Source: CAZJHD01 sp964545855
GTDB lineage: Bacteria > Planctomycetota > UBA1135 > JACQFD01
Assembly (NCBI GenBank): GCA_964545855.1
Contig: CAZJHD010000015.1
Location: 1-64,000 of the forward strand
Direction: 5' to 3'
Length of the DNA: 64,000 bases
The translations under genes were made by a program, and so were the position numbers. The notes beneath the pieces were generated by a model. The model made no database searches and was not told the DNA's origin. It saw nothing but the letters and a program-made list of their open reading frames with translations. Positions 8,502-17,036 of the stretch are shown in pieces. Each line of letters opens with the position of its first letter. The first letter of the stretch is position 1.

Positions 8502-8562
8502 GCGCGCGCGCGGACGGCCGCGTGTAGCATTCGCCGCCCTTTTTCCTCCGACGAGCGACCCG

Positions 8563-9288
8563 TTGACCGAACCCGCACTCGAGATCGCAGCGCTCACGCG
8601 CGACTTCGGGCGGCGCAGGGCCGTCGACGGCCTGACGCTCCGCGTCGAGCCGGGGGAGATCTTCGGGTTCCTCGGCCCGAACGGCGCGGGGAAGACGACG
8701 ACGATCCGCTGCATGCTCGGCCTCATCCGCCCCTCGTCGGGAGACGTGCGTCTCTTCGGGAAGAGCATCGCGACGAGCCGCGTGGCCGCGCTCGAGGGAG
8801 TCGGGTCGCTCGTGGAGGGGCCGGCGCTCCACGAGAGCCTCTCCGCCCGCGACCACCTCCGCGCCTGCAGATACCTCGTCGGCGCCGAGGTGCCGGATCC
8901 CCAGCTCGAGCAAGTGCTCGAAGCCGTCGGGCTCGGCGACCGCGCCGACGATCGCGCGGGCACGTTCTCCCGCGGCATGAAGCAGCGGCTCGCGCTCGCG
9001 ACGGCGATGCTCGGCAGGCCCCGCCTCCTCGTGCTCGACGAGCCGACGGACGGGCTCGACCCGATCGGCACCGTCGAGATCCGGCGGCTCCTGAAGCGCC
9101 TGCGCGACGGCGGAACGACGATCTTCCTCTCGAGCCACCTCCTCGCCGAAGTGGAGGCCACCTGCGATCGGATCGCGCTCCTCGACCGGGGGAAGCTCCG
9201 TGCCTCGGGAACGGTCGCCGAGGTGAAGGGGAACGGATCGCTGGAAGACTTCTTCCTCGCCGTGGTCGAGGCTTCGCCCGCCCGATGA
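8563..9288 (+). CDS. ABC transporter ATP-binding protein
   Basis: Predicted 241-residue ATPase. No ATG fits, so TTG at 8563 (LTEPALEIAALTRDFG) is the best start; the upstream part of the open frame overlaps hflX in another frame. Walker A is GPNGAGKTTT, the signature is FSRGMKQRLALA, Walker B is LLVLDEPTDGLD and the switch His is in LSSHLL. This is the CcmA/NatA-type subunit that partners an ABC-2 permease. The stop overlaps the ATG of the permease gene by four bases, and the coupling continues through two FG-GAP genes. The exported substrate is unknown. Confidence 0.9.
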   Translation: MTEPALEIAALTRDFGRRRAVDGLTLRVEPGEIFGFLGPNGAGKTTTIRCMLGLIRPSSGDVRLFGKSIATSRVAALEGVGSLVEGPALHESLSARDHLRACRYLVGAEVPDPQLEQVLEAVGLGDRADDRAGTFSRGMKQRLALATAMLGRPRLLVLDEPTDGLDPIGTVEIRRLLKRLRDGGTTIFLSSHLLAEVEATCDRIALLDRGKLRASGTVAEVKGNGSLEDFFLAVVEASPAR

Positions 9289-10157
9289 GCGCGACGCTCG
9301 TCGACGCGATCGCGAGCGAGGTCTTCCGCCTCCGGCGGAAGCGCGGCGCCCTCGGTGCCCTCGCGCTCGTGGTCGCCGCCGGCTTCTTCGGCTCCGTGGC
9401 GCCGCGCATCGCCGAGAAGGCGAGCGCCGTCGCGACGCAGCTCGGAGGGCCCGGCGGCGCGGCGGCCGCGTCGAACGGGTTCGTCTACCTCGCGTCGGGG
9501 CTGAAGGGGGTCGCCATCCTCACGGCGCTCTTCCTCGTGCTCGCGGCGGCGGGCTCCATCGCCGGCGAGGCCGCGGGCGGAACGCTGCGCCTCGCGCTCT
9601 GCCGTCCCGTCCGCCGCGGACACGTCTTCCTCTCGAAGATGCTCGTCCTCGGCGCGTGGATGGAGGTCTTGCTGCTCGCGGGCGCCGCCGCGGCCTGCGC
9701 CGGTGCCGCCCTCGTCGGCGACTTCGGCGACGTGGCGAAGTTCGGGCTCGTGCGCAGCTCCTTCGGCCTGATGGTGGGGCGCACCGTCTTCGCCCTCGCC
9801 CTCTGCGAAGCGGCTCTGCTGGCGGTGCTGGGCCTCGCGCTCCTCGCGAGCACATGGTCGTCGAGCGCCCTCGGTGCCCTCGGCGGAACGCTCGGTTGCC
9901 TCGTGACGGCGGCGCTCGCGGCCTTCGCGCTGGAAGTGGCGCGCCCGTACTTGTTCCCCGCCTACGCCACGGCGCCCTTCGAAACGCTCCGCATGCACGC
10001 CCTCGCCATCGACGCCCCGCGCCCCGTGTGGTTCGGGATCCCGACGCTGCAGGAGTGGGCGGACGTCACCTTCGCCGTCACCCTCCCGCTGGCGAGCGCG
10101 CTCCTCCTGCACTTCGTCGCCGCGGCGCGCTTCGTGCGGAGGGACTGGACCGCATGA
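9285..10157 (+). CDS. ABC-2 type transporter permease
   Basis: Predicted 290-residue integral membrane protein with about six hydrophobic segments, starting at FLVLAAAGSIAGE-type and GALALVVAAGFFG-type stretches and ending with LASALLLHFVAAARF. The motif EAAGGTLRLALCRPVRRGHVFLSKM is typical of ABC-2 permeases (quoted in two overlapping parts: EAAGGTLRLALCRPV and RRGHVFLSKM). It overlaps the ATPase stop by four bases and its own stop overlaps the following FG-GAP gene by four. Together with the ATPase it should form a homodimeric-type exporter or an envelope-related pump. Confidence 0.85.
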   Translation: MSATLVDAIASEVFRLRRKRGALGALALVVAAGFFGSVAPRIAEKASAVATQLGGPGGAAAASNGFVYLASGLKGVAILTALFLVLAAAGSIAGEAAGGTLRLALCRPVRRGHVFLSKMLVLGAWMEVLLLAGAAAACAGAALVGDFGDVAKFGLVRSSFGLMVGRTVFALALCEAALLAVLGLALLASTWSSSALGALGGTLGCLVTAALAAFALEVARPYLFPAYATAPFETLRMHALAIDAPRPVWFGIPTLQEWADVTFAVTLPLASALLLHFVAAARFVRRDWTA

Positions 10158-11758
10158 GGTCCCTCGGATCGGCGCGGGCAGCGCTCCTCGCGGGCGTCAC
10201 GCTCCTGCCCGTGGGGCCCGGACTCTCGGCGGACCCCCAGGCGACCCCGAAGGAGAGCCATGTCGCCGTCGAGACGCTGCCGCTCTCCGTCGGCCGCCGC
10301 GACCGCCACCGCGTCTTCGACGTCGACGGCGACGGGCGGCAAGACCTCGTCGTCGTGTCGCGGCTCACGACGCCCCTGTGGCCCTTCGCGACGGCGGCGG
10401 GCCTGCATCCGTTCCCGCCACGTGCGCATCGCACGATGCTTCGCTGCATCGAGGTGTTCTGGAACGGCGCCGGCGGATTCCGGAAGGAGACGACCCTCTT
10501 CCTCGTGCCGCCCGGCGCCCGGTGCTTCACGCTCGCCGACGTCCTCCCCGAGCGCGGCGTCGAGATCGTGCTGGCGGACGCCGAGGGTCTCGTCGCCGCG
10601 AGCCCTGCCGAGCTCGGGCCCGGTGGGTTCGGCGACGGCGCGTTCCGGCGCGTCGCGACGGCGCCCTCGTACTTCGACTTCGCCGATCCCGAGCAGCTCC
10701 CCGAGTGGACGGCGGTGGTCCGCGGCCGTGGCACCGAGGGCGACGCGATCGTGCTGCCGCAGCCCGACGGGTTCCGCCTGTGGCGCGCCGCCCCCGGCGA
10801 CGGTGCCGGCCTCTCGCCGGGCGAGGAGCTGCGCTTCTTCCCGCGCTCGGAGACCGAGTCGTCGACGAACCGGTTCTTCGGCGCCACGAAGCGGCTGCCG
10901 CGCCCGCTGCTGCGCGACCTCGACGGCGACGGCGACGTGGATCTCTTCGTCACCGATCCCTCCGGTGCGCCGCAGCTCATCGCTTACATGGGCCGGCCCG
11001 GCGGGCGCTTCGCGGGCGAGCCCGTCGTGCGCGGCGCGCCGTCGCTCCGCCGCGAGCTGCGGAGCGACGTCCTCACCTTCGAGACGGCCGACGCCGTCGA
11101 CCTGAACGCCGACGGCGTCTGCGACCTCGTCGTGTCGCACACCGAGGGGAACATCGGGCTGTGGGAGACGCTCACGACTTCGCAGCTCGTGTACTTCGGC
11201 AGGAAGGGCTCCGCCGGCTTCGACACGACGCCCGACCAGGTCGTGAGCTCCGTCGGCATCTCCATCGTTCCGCGCGCGATCGACTTCGACGGCGACGGCC
11301 TGCTCGACCTCCAGGTCTCGAGCTACCGCACCGACCTCCTCAGCAACGTGCGCAACGCCATCCTGAACTCGGCGCGGATCACCTACTTCCTCTTCGTGAT
11401 GGACGGCGGCCGATTCCCGCAGAACGCCACCGTCGAGCGCAGCATCGAGATCGACTTCAAGGTGCTGGAGAAGGGCGGCATCGAGCCGCGCGCCTACTTC
11501 AGCGGTGACTTCGACGGTGACGGGGTGAAGGACCTGCTCGCCGTCGAGGAGGAGTCGCTGACGAAGGCGTTCCGCGGGTCGGTGCGGGCCGCCACGCTGC
11601 TGACGCGTGCGGGCTACGACTTCGACAAGAGCCCCTTCATGAGCATCGCGCTGCGGGCCACCAACGACCTCGAGATCTCCGATCTCGACGGCGACCGCCG
11701 CAGCGAGATCGTCTTCCCGGAGCCGCGCCTGATCTCGATCGCGAGGTACGCGCCATGA
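10154..11758 (+). CDS. Exported FG-GAP/VCBS repeat protein A
   Basis: Predicted 534-residue protein with an N-terminal signal (ARAALLAGVTLLPVGPGLSA). Six calcium-loop repeats are visible, including DVDGDGRQDLVVVS, DLDGDGDVDLFVTD, DFDGDGLLDLQVSS and DFDGDGVKDLLAVEE, spread along the protein as expected for a seven-bladed propeller. Its ATG overlaps the ABC permease stop and its stop overlaps the next FG-GAP gene, both by four bases. This tight coupling to a transporter is unusual for an extracellular repeat protein and suggests a joint function at the envelope. Confidence 0.83.
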   Translation: MRSLGSARAALLAGVTLLPVGPGLSADPQATPKESHVAVETLPLSVGRRDRHRVFDVDGDGRQDLVVVSRLTTPLWPFATAAGLHPFPPRAHRTMLRCIEVFWNGAGGFRKETTLFLVPPGARCFTLADVLPERGVEIVLADAEGLVAASPAELGPGGFGDGAFRRVATAPSYFDFADPEQLPEWTAVVRGRGTEGDAIVLPQPDGFRLWRAAPGDGAGLSPGEELRFFPRSETESSTNRFFGATKRLPRPLLRDLDGDGDVDLFVTDPSGAPQLIAYMGRPGGRFAGEPVVRGAPSLRRELRSDVLTFETADAVDLNADGVCDLVVSHTEGNIGLWETLTTSQLVYFGRKGSAGFDTTPDQVVSSVGISIVPRAIDFDGDGLLDLQVSSYRTDLLSNVRNAILNSARITYFLFVMDGGRFPQNATVERSIEIDFKVLEKGGIEPRAYFSGDFDGDGVKDLLAVEEESLTKAFRGSVRAATLLTRAGYDFDKSPFMSIALRATNDLEISDLDGDRRSEIVFPEPRLISIARYAP

Positions 11759-13296
11759 CGAGGACGCCGACGCGCTGGCTGGCTCCGGCGGGACTCCTGG
11801 CCTCGCTCTCCCTCGGGGCGCCGCAGCCGCAGTCGCCCGGGGATCTCGTCCCCGTGGTCTCGTCGATCGACCTCCTGGAGCCCGTGTCGGGCACGCTCCT
11901 CGGCGACGTCGACGGGGACGGCCGGCGCGACGCCGTGCTCGTCTCCGGGCGTGCCGTCGCGGTGCACCGCCAGCGCGAGGGCGGGAGCTTCCTGCAGGCG
12001 CCCGATCTCGCGTTCACGCTGCCGGCCTCCGCGATCGCCGTCGACCTGGCGGTCCTCGACCCCGCCGGGAGACGCGCGGAGCTCCTCGTGGCGCGCGGGT
12101 CGCGCATGGCGCATCGCAGGCTCGATGGCGAGGCGGAGTTCGTGGAGATGGAGCTGCCGGCGCTGCCGGATCCGCTCCTGCCGCTCGCGGGCGGCGCGGC
12201 GCCCCTGCCGATGCCCCTCGCCGCCGACCTCGACCGCTCGGGCGCGCCGGAGCTCCTCGTGCCCGTCGCCCGCGGCGCCGCGATCCTCGGCCTCCGGGAC
12301 GGAGCGTGGCGCCTGCTCGGCGTCGCGCGCGCGAGCCTCGACGTCTCCCTCGACGCCGGCGACGACCGCCCCGGAAGCTCCGTCCGCCAGGAGTTCGCGC
12401 TGCCTCGCATCGCGCCCTTCGACGTGACGGCGCCCGATGGATCGGTGCGCACGCTCCTCGGGATCTCCCAGGCCAACGAAGCGTGGGTCTGGGCCGTGGA
12501 GGGCGACGCGATCCGCCGCCTGCAGCACGTCCGCGCCCGCTTCCGCCTCGACGAGGAGGACCGGTTCCGCGCCGTGCGCGGCACGCGGCGGAACGAGGAA
12601 GTGAACGACCGCGCCGTCGGGCTGCAGCCCGTCGATCTGAACGGCGACGGGATCCCGGACTTCGTGTCGTCCCGTTTCCGCGACGGCGAGGTGCATCTCG
12701 TCGCGGGGCAGTGGGGCTCCTTCGCGGCCGACGCGCCCACGCGCACCATCGACGCCGACGGCTGGGTGCTCCTCGCGCAGACGAAGGACTTCGACGGCGA
12801 CGGCAGGCCCGACCTCGTCGTGCCGCGCCTGCCGAAGATCGGCATCGGCGCCGCGCTCCGCGCGCTGCTGTCGCGCAAGGTCGCCTTCGATCTCTGGCTC
12901 TTCCGCAACGTGGGCGGCACGACCCTCGTGTCCGAGACCCCCACGTGGCGGCGCACCTTCGACTTCGAGATCGTGCTGGGCGGCGAGGACGGGAAGTTCA
13001 ACGCGACGGGACGCCTCCTCATCCTCTTCGCCGACGTGACGGGCGACGGGATCGTCGATCTCGCCACGCGCACGGACGACGATCGCCTGGCGATCCACCC
13101 CGGGCACCGCGAGTCGATCATCGCGGAGAGTGCGGTGGCGACGATCCCGATCCCGAAGGTCTCCGAGTGGCCCGAGGTGGATCTCCGCGGCGAAGACCTC
13201 GACGGAGACGGGCGGACCGACCTCCTGCTCACCTTCGGCGCGAATCGCAAGGGCGAGCGCAACCGACTCCTCTTCGTGGTGTGGAAGCCGCGCTGA
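11755..13296 (+). CDS. Exported FG-GAP/VCBS repeat protein B
   Basis: Predicted 513-residue paralogue of the preceding protein, with a signal peptide (LAPAGLLASLSLGAPQ). Repeats include DVDGDGRRDAVLVS, DLNGDGIPDFVSS, DFDGDGRPDLVVPR, DVTGDGIVDLATR and DLDGDGRTDLLLTFG. Both proteins share the general plan and both appear to end in the propeller, without the C-terminal tail module of the other secreted FG-GAP proteins here. It lies in the same coupled operon, 15 bases before the SDR gene. Its function is not known. Confidence 0.82.
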   Translation: MTRTPTRWLAPAGLLASLSLGAPQPQSPGDLVPVVSSIDLLEPVSGTLLGDVDGDGRRDAVLVSGRAVAVHRQREGGSFLQAPDLAFTLPASAIAVDLAVLDPAGRRAELLVARGSRMAHRRLDGEAEFVEMELPALPDPLLPLAGGAAPLPMPLAADLDRSGAPELLVPVARGAAILGLRDGAWRLLGVARASLDVSLDAGDDRPGSSVRQEFALPRIAPFDVTAPDGSVRTLLGISQANEAWVWAVEGDAIRRLQHVRARFRLDEEDRFRAVRGTRRNEEVNDRAVGLQPVDLNGDGIPDFVSSRFRDGEVHLVAGQWGSFAADAPTRTIDADGWVLLAQTKDFDGDGRPDLVVPRLPKIGIGAALRALLSRKVAFDLWLFRNVGGTTLVSETPTWRRTFDFEIVLGGEDGKFNATGRLLILFADVTGDGIVDLATRTDDDRLAIHPGHRESIIAESAVATIPIPKVSEWPEVDLRGEDLDGDGRTDLLLTFGANRKGERNRLLFVVWKPR

Positions 13297-13311
13297 AGCG
13301 GCGGAACGGCG

Positions 13312-14085
13312 ATGACGACCCTCGACTCTCGCGTGGCTGTGGTGACGGGCGGCGGCACGGGCATCGGACGCGCGATCGCGACGCGTCTCGCGAGCGACGG
13401 CGCGCGCCTGGCGATCCTCGGCCGCGACGTCGCGCGGCTCGAGCGCGTCGCCGGCGAGATCGGCGCGCGCGCCTACGGACTCGACGTCCGGGACGCGTCG
13501 GCCTGCGGCGCGACCTTCGCGCGCATCGCGAAGGACCTCGGGCCTCCGTCGATCCTCGTGGCGAACGCCGGAGTCGGCGGCGTGAACCAGGCCGGTGAAG
13601 GAGACCGGTGGCGCGAGATCGTCGCGACGAATCTCGACGGCACCTACTTCACGGTGCGCGCGGCGCTCGCCCACTTCGCGAGCGGGCCGGCGAAGGCCGA
13701 CATCGTCGTCGTCTCCTCGATCCTCGCGCGCATCGGCGTGCCCGGCTACACGGCCTACTGCGCGTCGAAGACGGGGCTGCTCGGCCTCACGCGCGCGCTC
13801 GCGCAGGAGATGGCCGTCGATCCGGCCCGCAAGCACGTGATGGTGAACGCGATCTGCCCCGGCTGGGTGGAGACGGAGATGGCTCTCGACGGGATCCGCG
13901 GCTTCGCGCGCGACCTCGGCGTGTCGACGGAGGAGGCGCGCGCGCGCGCCATGTCGCAGGTGCCGCTCGGGAGGATGTCGCGGCCCGAGGAGGTCGCGGC
14001 CCTCGTCGCCTTCGTCGTCTCCCCCGCCTGCGTCGGGATGACGGGCCAGACCGTCGACCTGAACAACGGCGCGTTCATGTCCTGA
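13312..14085 (+). CDS. Short-chain dehydrogenase/reductase (SDR)
   Basis: Predicted 257-residue classical SDR. It has the nucleotide-binding TGGGTGIG near residue 12, NAG in the middle of the fold, a catalytic Ser in VVSS, YTAYCASK (YxxxK) and CPGWVETEM after the active site. It ends with the typical G.T..VDLNNG strand. It resembles 3-oxoacyl-ACP reductases and acetoacetyl-CoA reductases (FabG/PhaB-like); the substrate is undetermined. It is the last gene of the ABC / FG-GAP run, 15 bases downstream of protein B, and is followed by a long hairpin. Confidence 0.88.
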   Translation: MTTLDSRVAVVTGGGTGIGRAIATRLASDGARLAILGRDVARLERVAGEIGARAYGLDVRDASACGATFARIAKDLGPPSILVANAGVGGVNQAGEGDRWREIVATNLDGTYFTVRAALAHFASGPAKADIVVVSSILARIGVPGYTAYCASKTGLLGLTRALAQEMAVDPARKHVMVNAICPGWVETEMALDGIRGFARDLGVSTEEARARAMSQVPLGRMSRPEEVAALVAFVVSPACVGMTGQTVDLNNGAFMS

Positions 14086-14158
14086 ACGCCCGCCGGGAGC
14101 CGAGACAGGGGGAACATCGAGCCTGTCCGCGCGCGTCCCACGGACGCACCCAGGCAGA

Positions 14159-14207
14159 CAATGCCTTCTCTCCCTTTGCATTCGAGCGGAATGCGGGAGA
14201 GGCATTG
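14159..14207 (+). terminator. Long bulged hairpin between the SDR operon and the subtilase gene
   Basis: Three stacked helices: CAATGCC/GGCATTG (7 bp), TCTCCC/GGGAGA (6 bp) and GCATTC/GAATGC (6 bp), closed by the loop GAGCG. The right strand is continuous, while the left strand carries two 3-base bulges (TTC and TTT). It lies 74 bases after the SDR stop and 31 before the subtilase start, so it may terminate the operon or be a 5' leader structure. No U-tract follows. Confidence 0.55.
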
Positions 14208-14237
14208 GGGCGCGCCCTTCACTCCCCTCCCCTCCCG

Positions 14238-16910
14238 ATGCAGAACCGCACCCTCCTCGTGGCGAGCCTCGCGCTCGCCGGCTCGCTCGTCGCCGGCGCC
14301 CTCCAGGCGCAGTCCACTCCGATCGCCGGCGCGGGTCTCGCTCCGCTCCCGTCCCCCATCGAGCCGCAGCTCACCTTCGAGGAGGCGAACCACCGGGCCA
14401 GCCTACCGCGCTGGATCTCGCTGAAGTACGCCGAGTTCGACTCCCGGGGTCTCGAGCCCGCGATGGACGACGACCTGCGGGTGCTGCCGGCGCAATCCGA
14501 CGAGACGCGCTACTGGATCCTGCAGATGGAGAGCCCGGTCACCGAGGAGAAGAAGGCCGCCGTCGAAGCACACGGGGTGGAGCTCCTGGACTACGTCCCG
14601 AACCACGCCTTCGTGGCGCGGGCGACGCCGCAGCAGCTCGCGGCGGCGGAGACGCTCGCGAGCGTCCTCTGGACGGGCGCGTTCCATCCGGCCTATCGCC
14701 TCGATCCGGCGCTGCGCGACGCGTCCCTCGACCCGCGGAGCGCGGGCGACGGCATGCGGATGGTCGTCCACGCGTTCCCCGGCGTCGGCGAGGCCGAAGT
14801 GCGTGCGCAGATCGAGCAGCGCGGCGCCGACGTGCTCGCCATGCATGACGACACGGGCCGATTCGTCGTCGACGTCTGGGCGACGCCGGGCCTCGCCCGC
14901 TGGCTCGCGCAGGCGCGCGACCTCCAGTGGATCGAGCCCGAGGGCAAGCTCGGGCCGCGCAACAACACGACGAAGTGGGTGATCCAGACCTTCGTCAACG
15001 GCAACACGAAGATCTGGAACCAGGGGCTCACGGGCTCGGGCCAGACGATCGGACACATCGACGGCTCCCTCGCGCTCGGCTCCTGCTACCTGGCCGACCC
15101 GGGCGGCAATCCCATCGGGCCGACGCATCGGAAGATCGTCTACAACTCGGGCGGCGGCAGCGATACGCACGGGACGCACACGGCCGGCACCGCCGCCGGG
15201 GATTCGCAGCCGATCAACGGCTCGACGAACAACCGCGGCATGGCCTACCTGGCGAAGCTCGCGCACACGTCGGGCTTCCCCTTCTCCACGTTCAACAGCG
15301 TCGCGACCACGCACATGAACAACGGCGCGCGCATGCACACGAACTCGTGGGGCGACGACGGGACGACGGCCTACAACACGATCTGCAACCAGATCGACAC
15401 GTTCCAGTGGAACAACGAGGACAACCTCGTCTTCTTCGCGGCGACGAACCTCTCGACCCTGAGGAACCCCGAGAACGCGAAGAACCAGCTGGCCGTCGAG
15501 GCGTCGCAGCAGGGCACGAGCGCGAACAACAAGTGCTCGGGCGGCGTGGGCCCGACGGCCGATGGCCGCCGCAAGCCCGAGGTGTTCGCGCCCGGCTGCA
15601 GCATCGTCTCGGCGAACACGGCCTCTTGCGGGACCTCGTCGCTCACGGGCACGAGCATGGCCTGCCCCGCCGTCACGGCGGCGGGCTCCCTCGTGCGGCA
15701 GTACTTCATGAGCGGCTTCTATCCCACGGGCACGGCCATCGGCGGCAACTCCTTCACGCCGACGGGCGCGCTCGTGAAGGCCGTGCTCGTGAACACGAGC
15801 CAGGACATGACCGGAATCGGCGGCTACCCGACGAACACCGAAGGCTGGGGCCGGCTCAACCTCGACGAGTCGCTCTTCTTCAACGGGGACACGACGAAGC
15901 TCTTCGTGGCCGACGTCCGCAAGACGAACGGGATGAACACGGGCAACGTCACGAACTACCCGATCCAGGTGGCGTCGAGCTCGACGCCTCTCGAGGTCAC
16001 GCTCGCGTTCCACGACTTCCCGGGAACGATCAACTCGTCGAACCCGGTCGTGAACGACCTGAACCTCACGGTGACGTCGCCGGGCGGCGCGCAGCTCTAC
16101 CGCGGCAACGTCTTCGCCTCCAACTGGTCGACGACCGGCGGGGCGGCGGACGCGAAGAACAACGTGGAGCGCGTCGCGATCCAGAACCCGACGGTCGGCA
16201 CCTGGACCGTCACGATCACGGCGGCGAACGTCCCGCAACCGAAGCAGGGCTACGGCCTCTGCGTGACGGGCGACATCGGGTCGGGCCCGACGGCGCCGAC
16301 GCTCCTCTCCGTGAGTCCCGTCTCGATCCCGATCGCGGCGACGCTCACGCCAGTGCTGACGCTCACGGGCTCCGGCTTCACGGGCGCCACGTCGGTGACG
16401 CTCGGCACGCGGGTCTATCCCTCGTCGCAATTCGTCGTCGTGAACGACACGACGATCTCCGTCGACTTCAACCCGCCGCCGAACGAGGTCGGCATCGTCA
16501 ACGCGACGGTGACGAACGCGAGCGGCGCGAGCGGCGCCGTTCCCTTCATCATCACGAAAGCCGTGAGCCTCGTGCTGCTCGCGAGTCAGCCGGGCCTGCC
16601 GGGCGGCTCGCAGGTGACCTTCTGGCTCGCCAGCCCGAACACGGGATGGCTGCCGTTCCTCACCTACAGCGAGTGCCTCTCGCCGATCGTCGTGCCGGGG
16701 ATCCTCTCGCTGGCGATCGGCGGCTGTGGCGATCTCGCGGCGGCTCCGGCGATGCCCGTCTTCAACGCAGCGGGTCTCTCGAGCTGGACGACGACCGTGC
16801 CGAACGGATTGAACTCCACGTTCTTCCTCCAGGGTTTCCAGGCCGATCCGACCCTCACGCTGCTGCCCTTCACGACGAGCAACCTCCTCGTGATGCTGGC
16901 GACGCCCTGA
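14238..16910 (+). CDS. Secreted subtilisin-family (S8) serine protease with P-like and IPT/TIG domains
   Basis: Predicted 890-residue secreted protease. A signal peptide (ASLALAGSLVAGALQAQS) is followed by a roughly 220-residue propeptide region. The S8 catalytic domain has Asp275 (TIGHIDGS), His311 (DTHGTHTAG) and Ser473 (GTSMACPA), with the oxyanion Asn region near VFFAATN. A beta-rich domain after it (VTLAFHDFPGT, VNDLNLTVTSP) resembles the C-terminal domain of KP-43-like subtilases. An IPT/TIG domain (LTLTGSGFTGATSVTLG) and a C-terminal tail module ending SNLLVMLATP follow. It should digest extracellular protein. It is transcribed alone, with a strong hairpin 12 bases after the stop. Confidence 0.92.
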   Translation: MQNRTLLVASLALAGSLVAGALQAQSTPIAGAGLAPLPSPIEPQLTFEEANHRASLPRWISLKYAEFDSRGLEPAMDDDLRVLPAQSDETRYWILQMESPVTEEKKAAVEAHGVELLDYVPNHAFVARATPQQLAAAETLASVLWTGAFHPAYRLDPALRDASLDPRSAGDGMRMVVHAFPGVGEAEVRAQIEQRGADVLAMHDDTGRFVVDVWATPGLARWLAQARDLQWIEPEGKLGPRNNTTKWVIQTFVNGNTKIWNQGLTGSGQTIGHIDGSLALGSCYLADPGGNPIGPTHRKIVYNSGGGSDTHGTHTAGTAAGDSQPINGSTNNRGMAYLAKLAHTSGFPFSTFNSVATTHMNNGARMHTNSWGDDGTTAYNTICNQIDTFQWNNEDNLVFFAATNLSTLRNPENAKNQLAVEASQQGTSANNKCSGGVGPTADGRRKPEVFAPGCSIVSANTASCGTSSLTGTSMACPAVTAAGSLVRQYFMSGFYPTGTAIGGNSFTPTGALVKAVLVNTSQDMTGIGGYPTNTEGWGRLNLDESLFFNGDTTKLFVADVRKTNGMNTGNVTNYPIQVASSSTPLEVTLAFHDFPGTINSSNPVVNDLNLTVTSPGGAQLYRGNVFASNWSTTGGAADAKNNVERVAIQNPTVGTWTVTITAANVPQPKQGYGLCVTGDIGSGPTAPTLLSVSPVSIPIAATLTPVLTLTGSGFTGATSVTLGTRVYPSSQFVVVNDTTISVDFNPPPNEVGIVNATVTNASGASGAVPFIITKAVSLVLLASQPGLPGGSQVTFWLASPNTGWLPFLTYSECLSPIVVPGILSLAIGGCGDLAAAPAMPVFNAAGLSSWTTTVPNGLNSTFFLQGFQADPTLTLLPFTTSNLLVMLATP

Positions 16911-16922
16911 GTCGCTCGCGTC

Positions 16923-16966
16923 GAGCCTCGCCGTCGTCCCTCGAAACGGGATCGACGGCGGGGCTC
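16923..16966 (+). terminator. Hairpin terminator after the subtilase gene
   Basis: GAGCCTCGCCGTCG pairs with CGACGGCGGGGCTC (13 of 14 Watson-Crick pairs plus one G-U), and the inner TCCC/GGGA extends it. It begins 12 bases after the stop. No clear T-tract follows. Confidence 0.6.
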
Positions 16967-17021
16967 GCGCGGCCTTCGCTCCGCACGCGAGGGCCGCACC
17001 GGTGCCGGCGGGGGCATGGGG

Positions 17022-17027
17022 TACGCT
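17022..17027 (+). promoter_or_regulatory. Candidate -10 box for the SGNH hydrolase gene
   Basis: TACGCT ends nine bases before the ATG at 17037, the same arrangement as at hflX. It argues for 17037 rather than the in-frame ATG at 17016 as the start. Confidence 0.4.
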
Positions 17028-17036
17028 GACTCCTCC

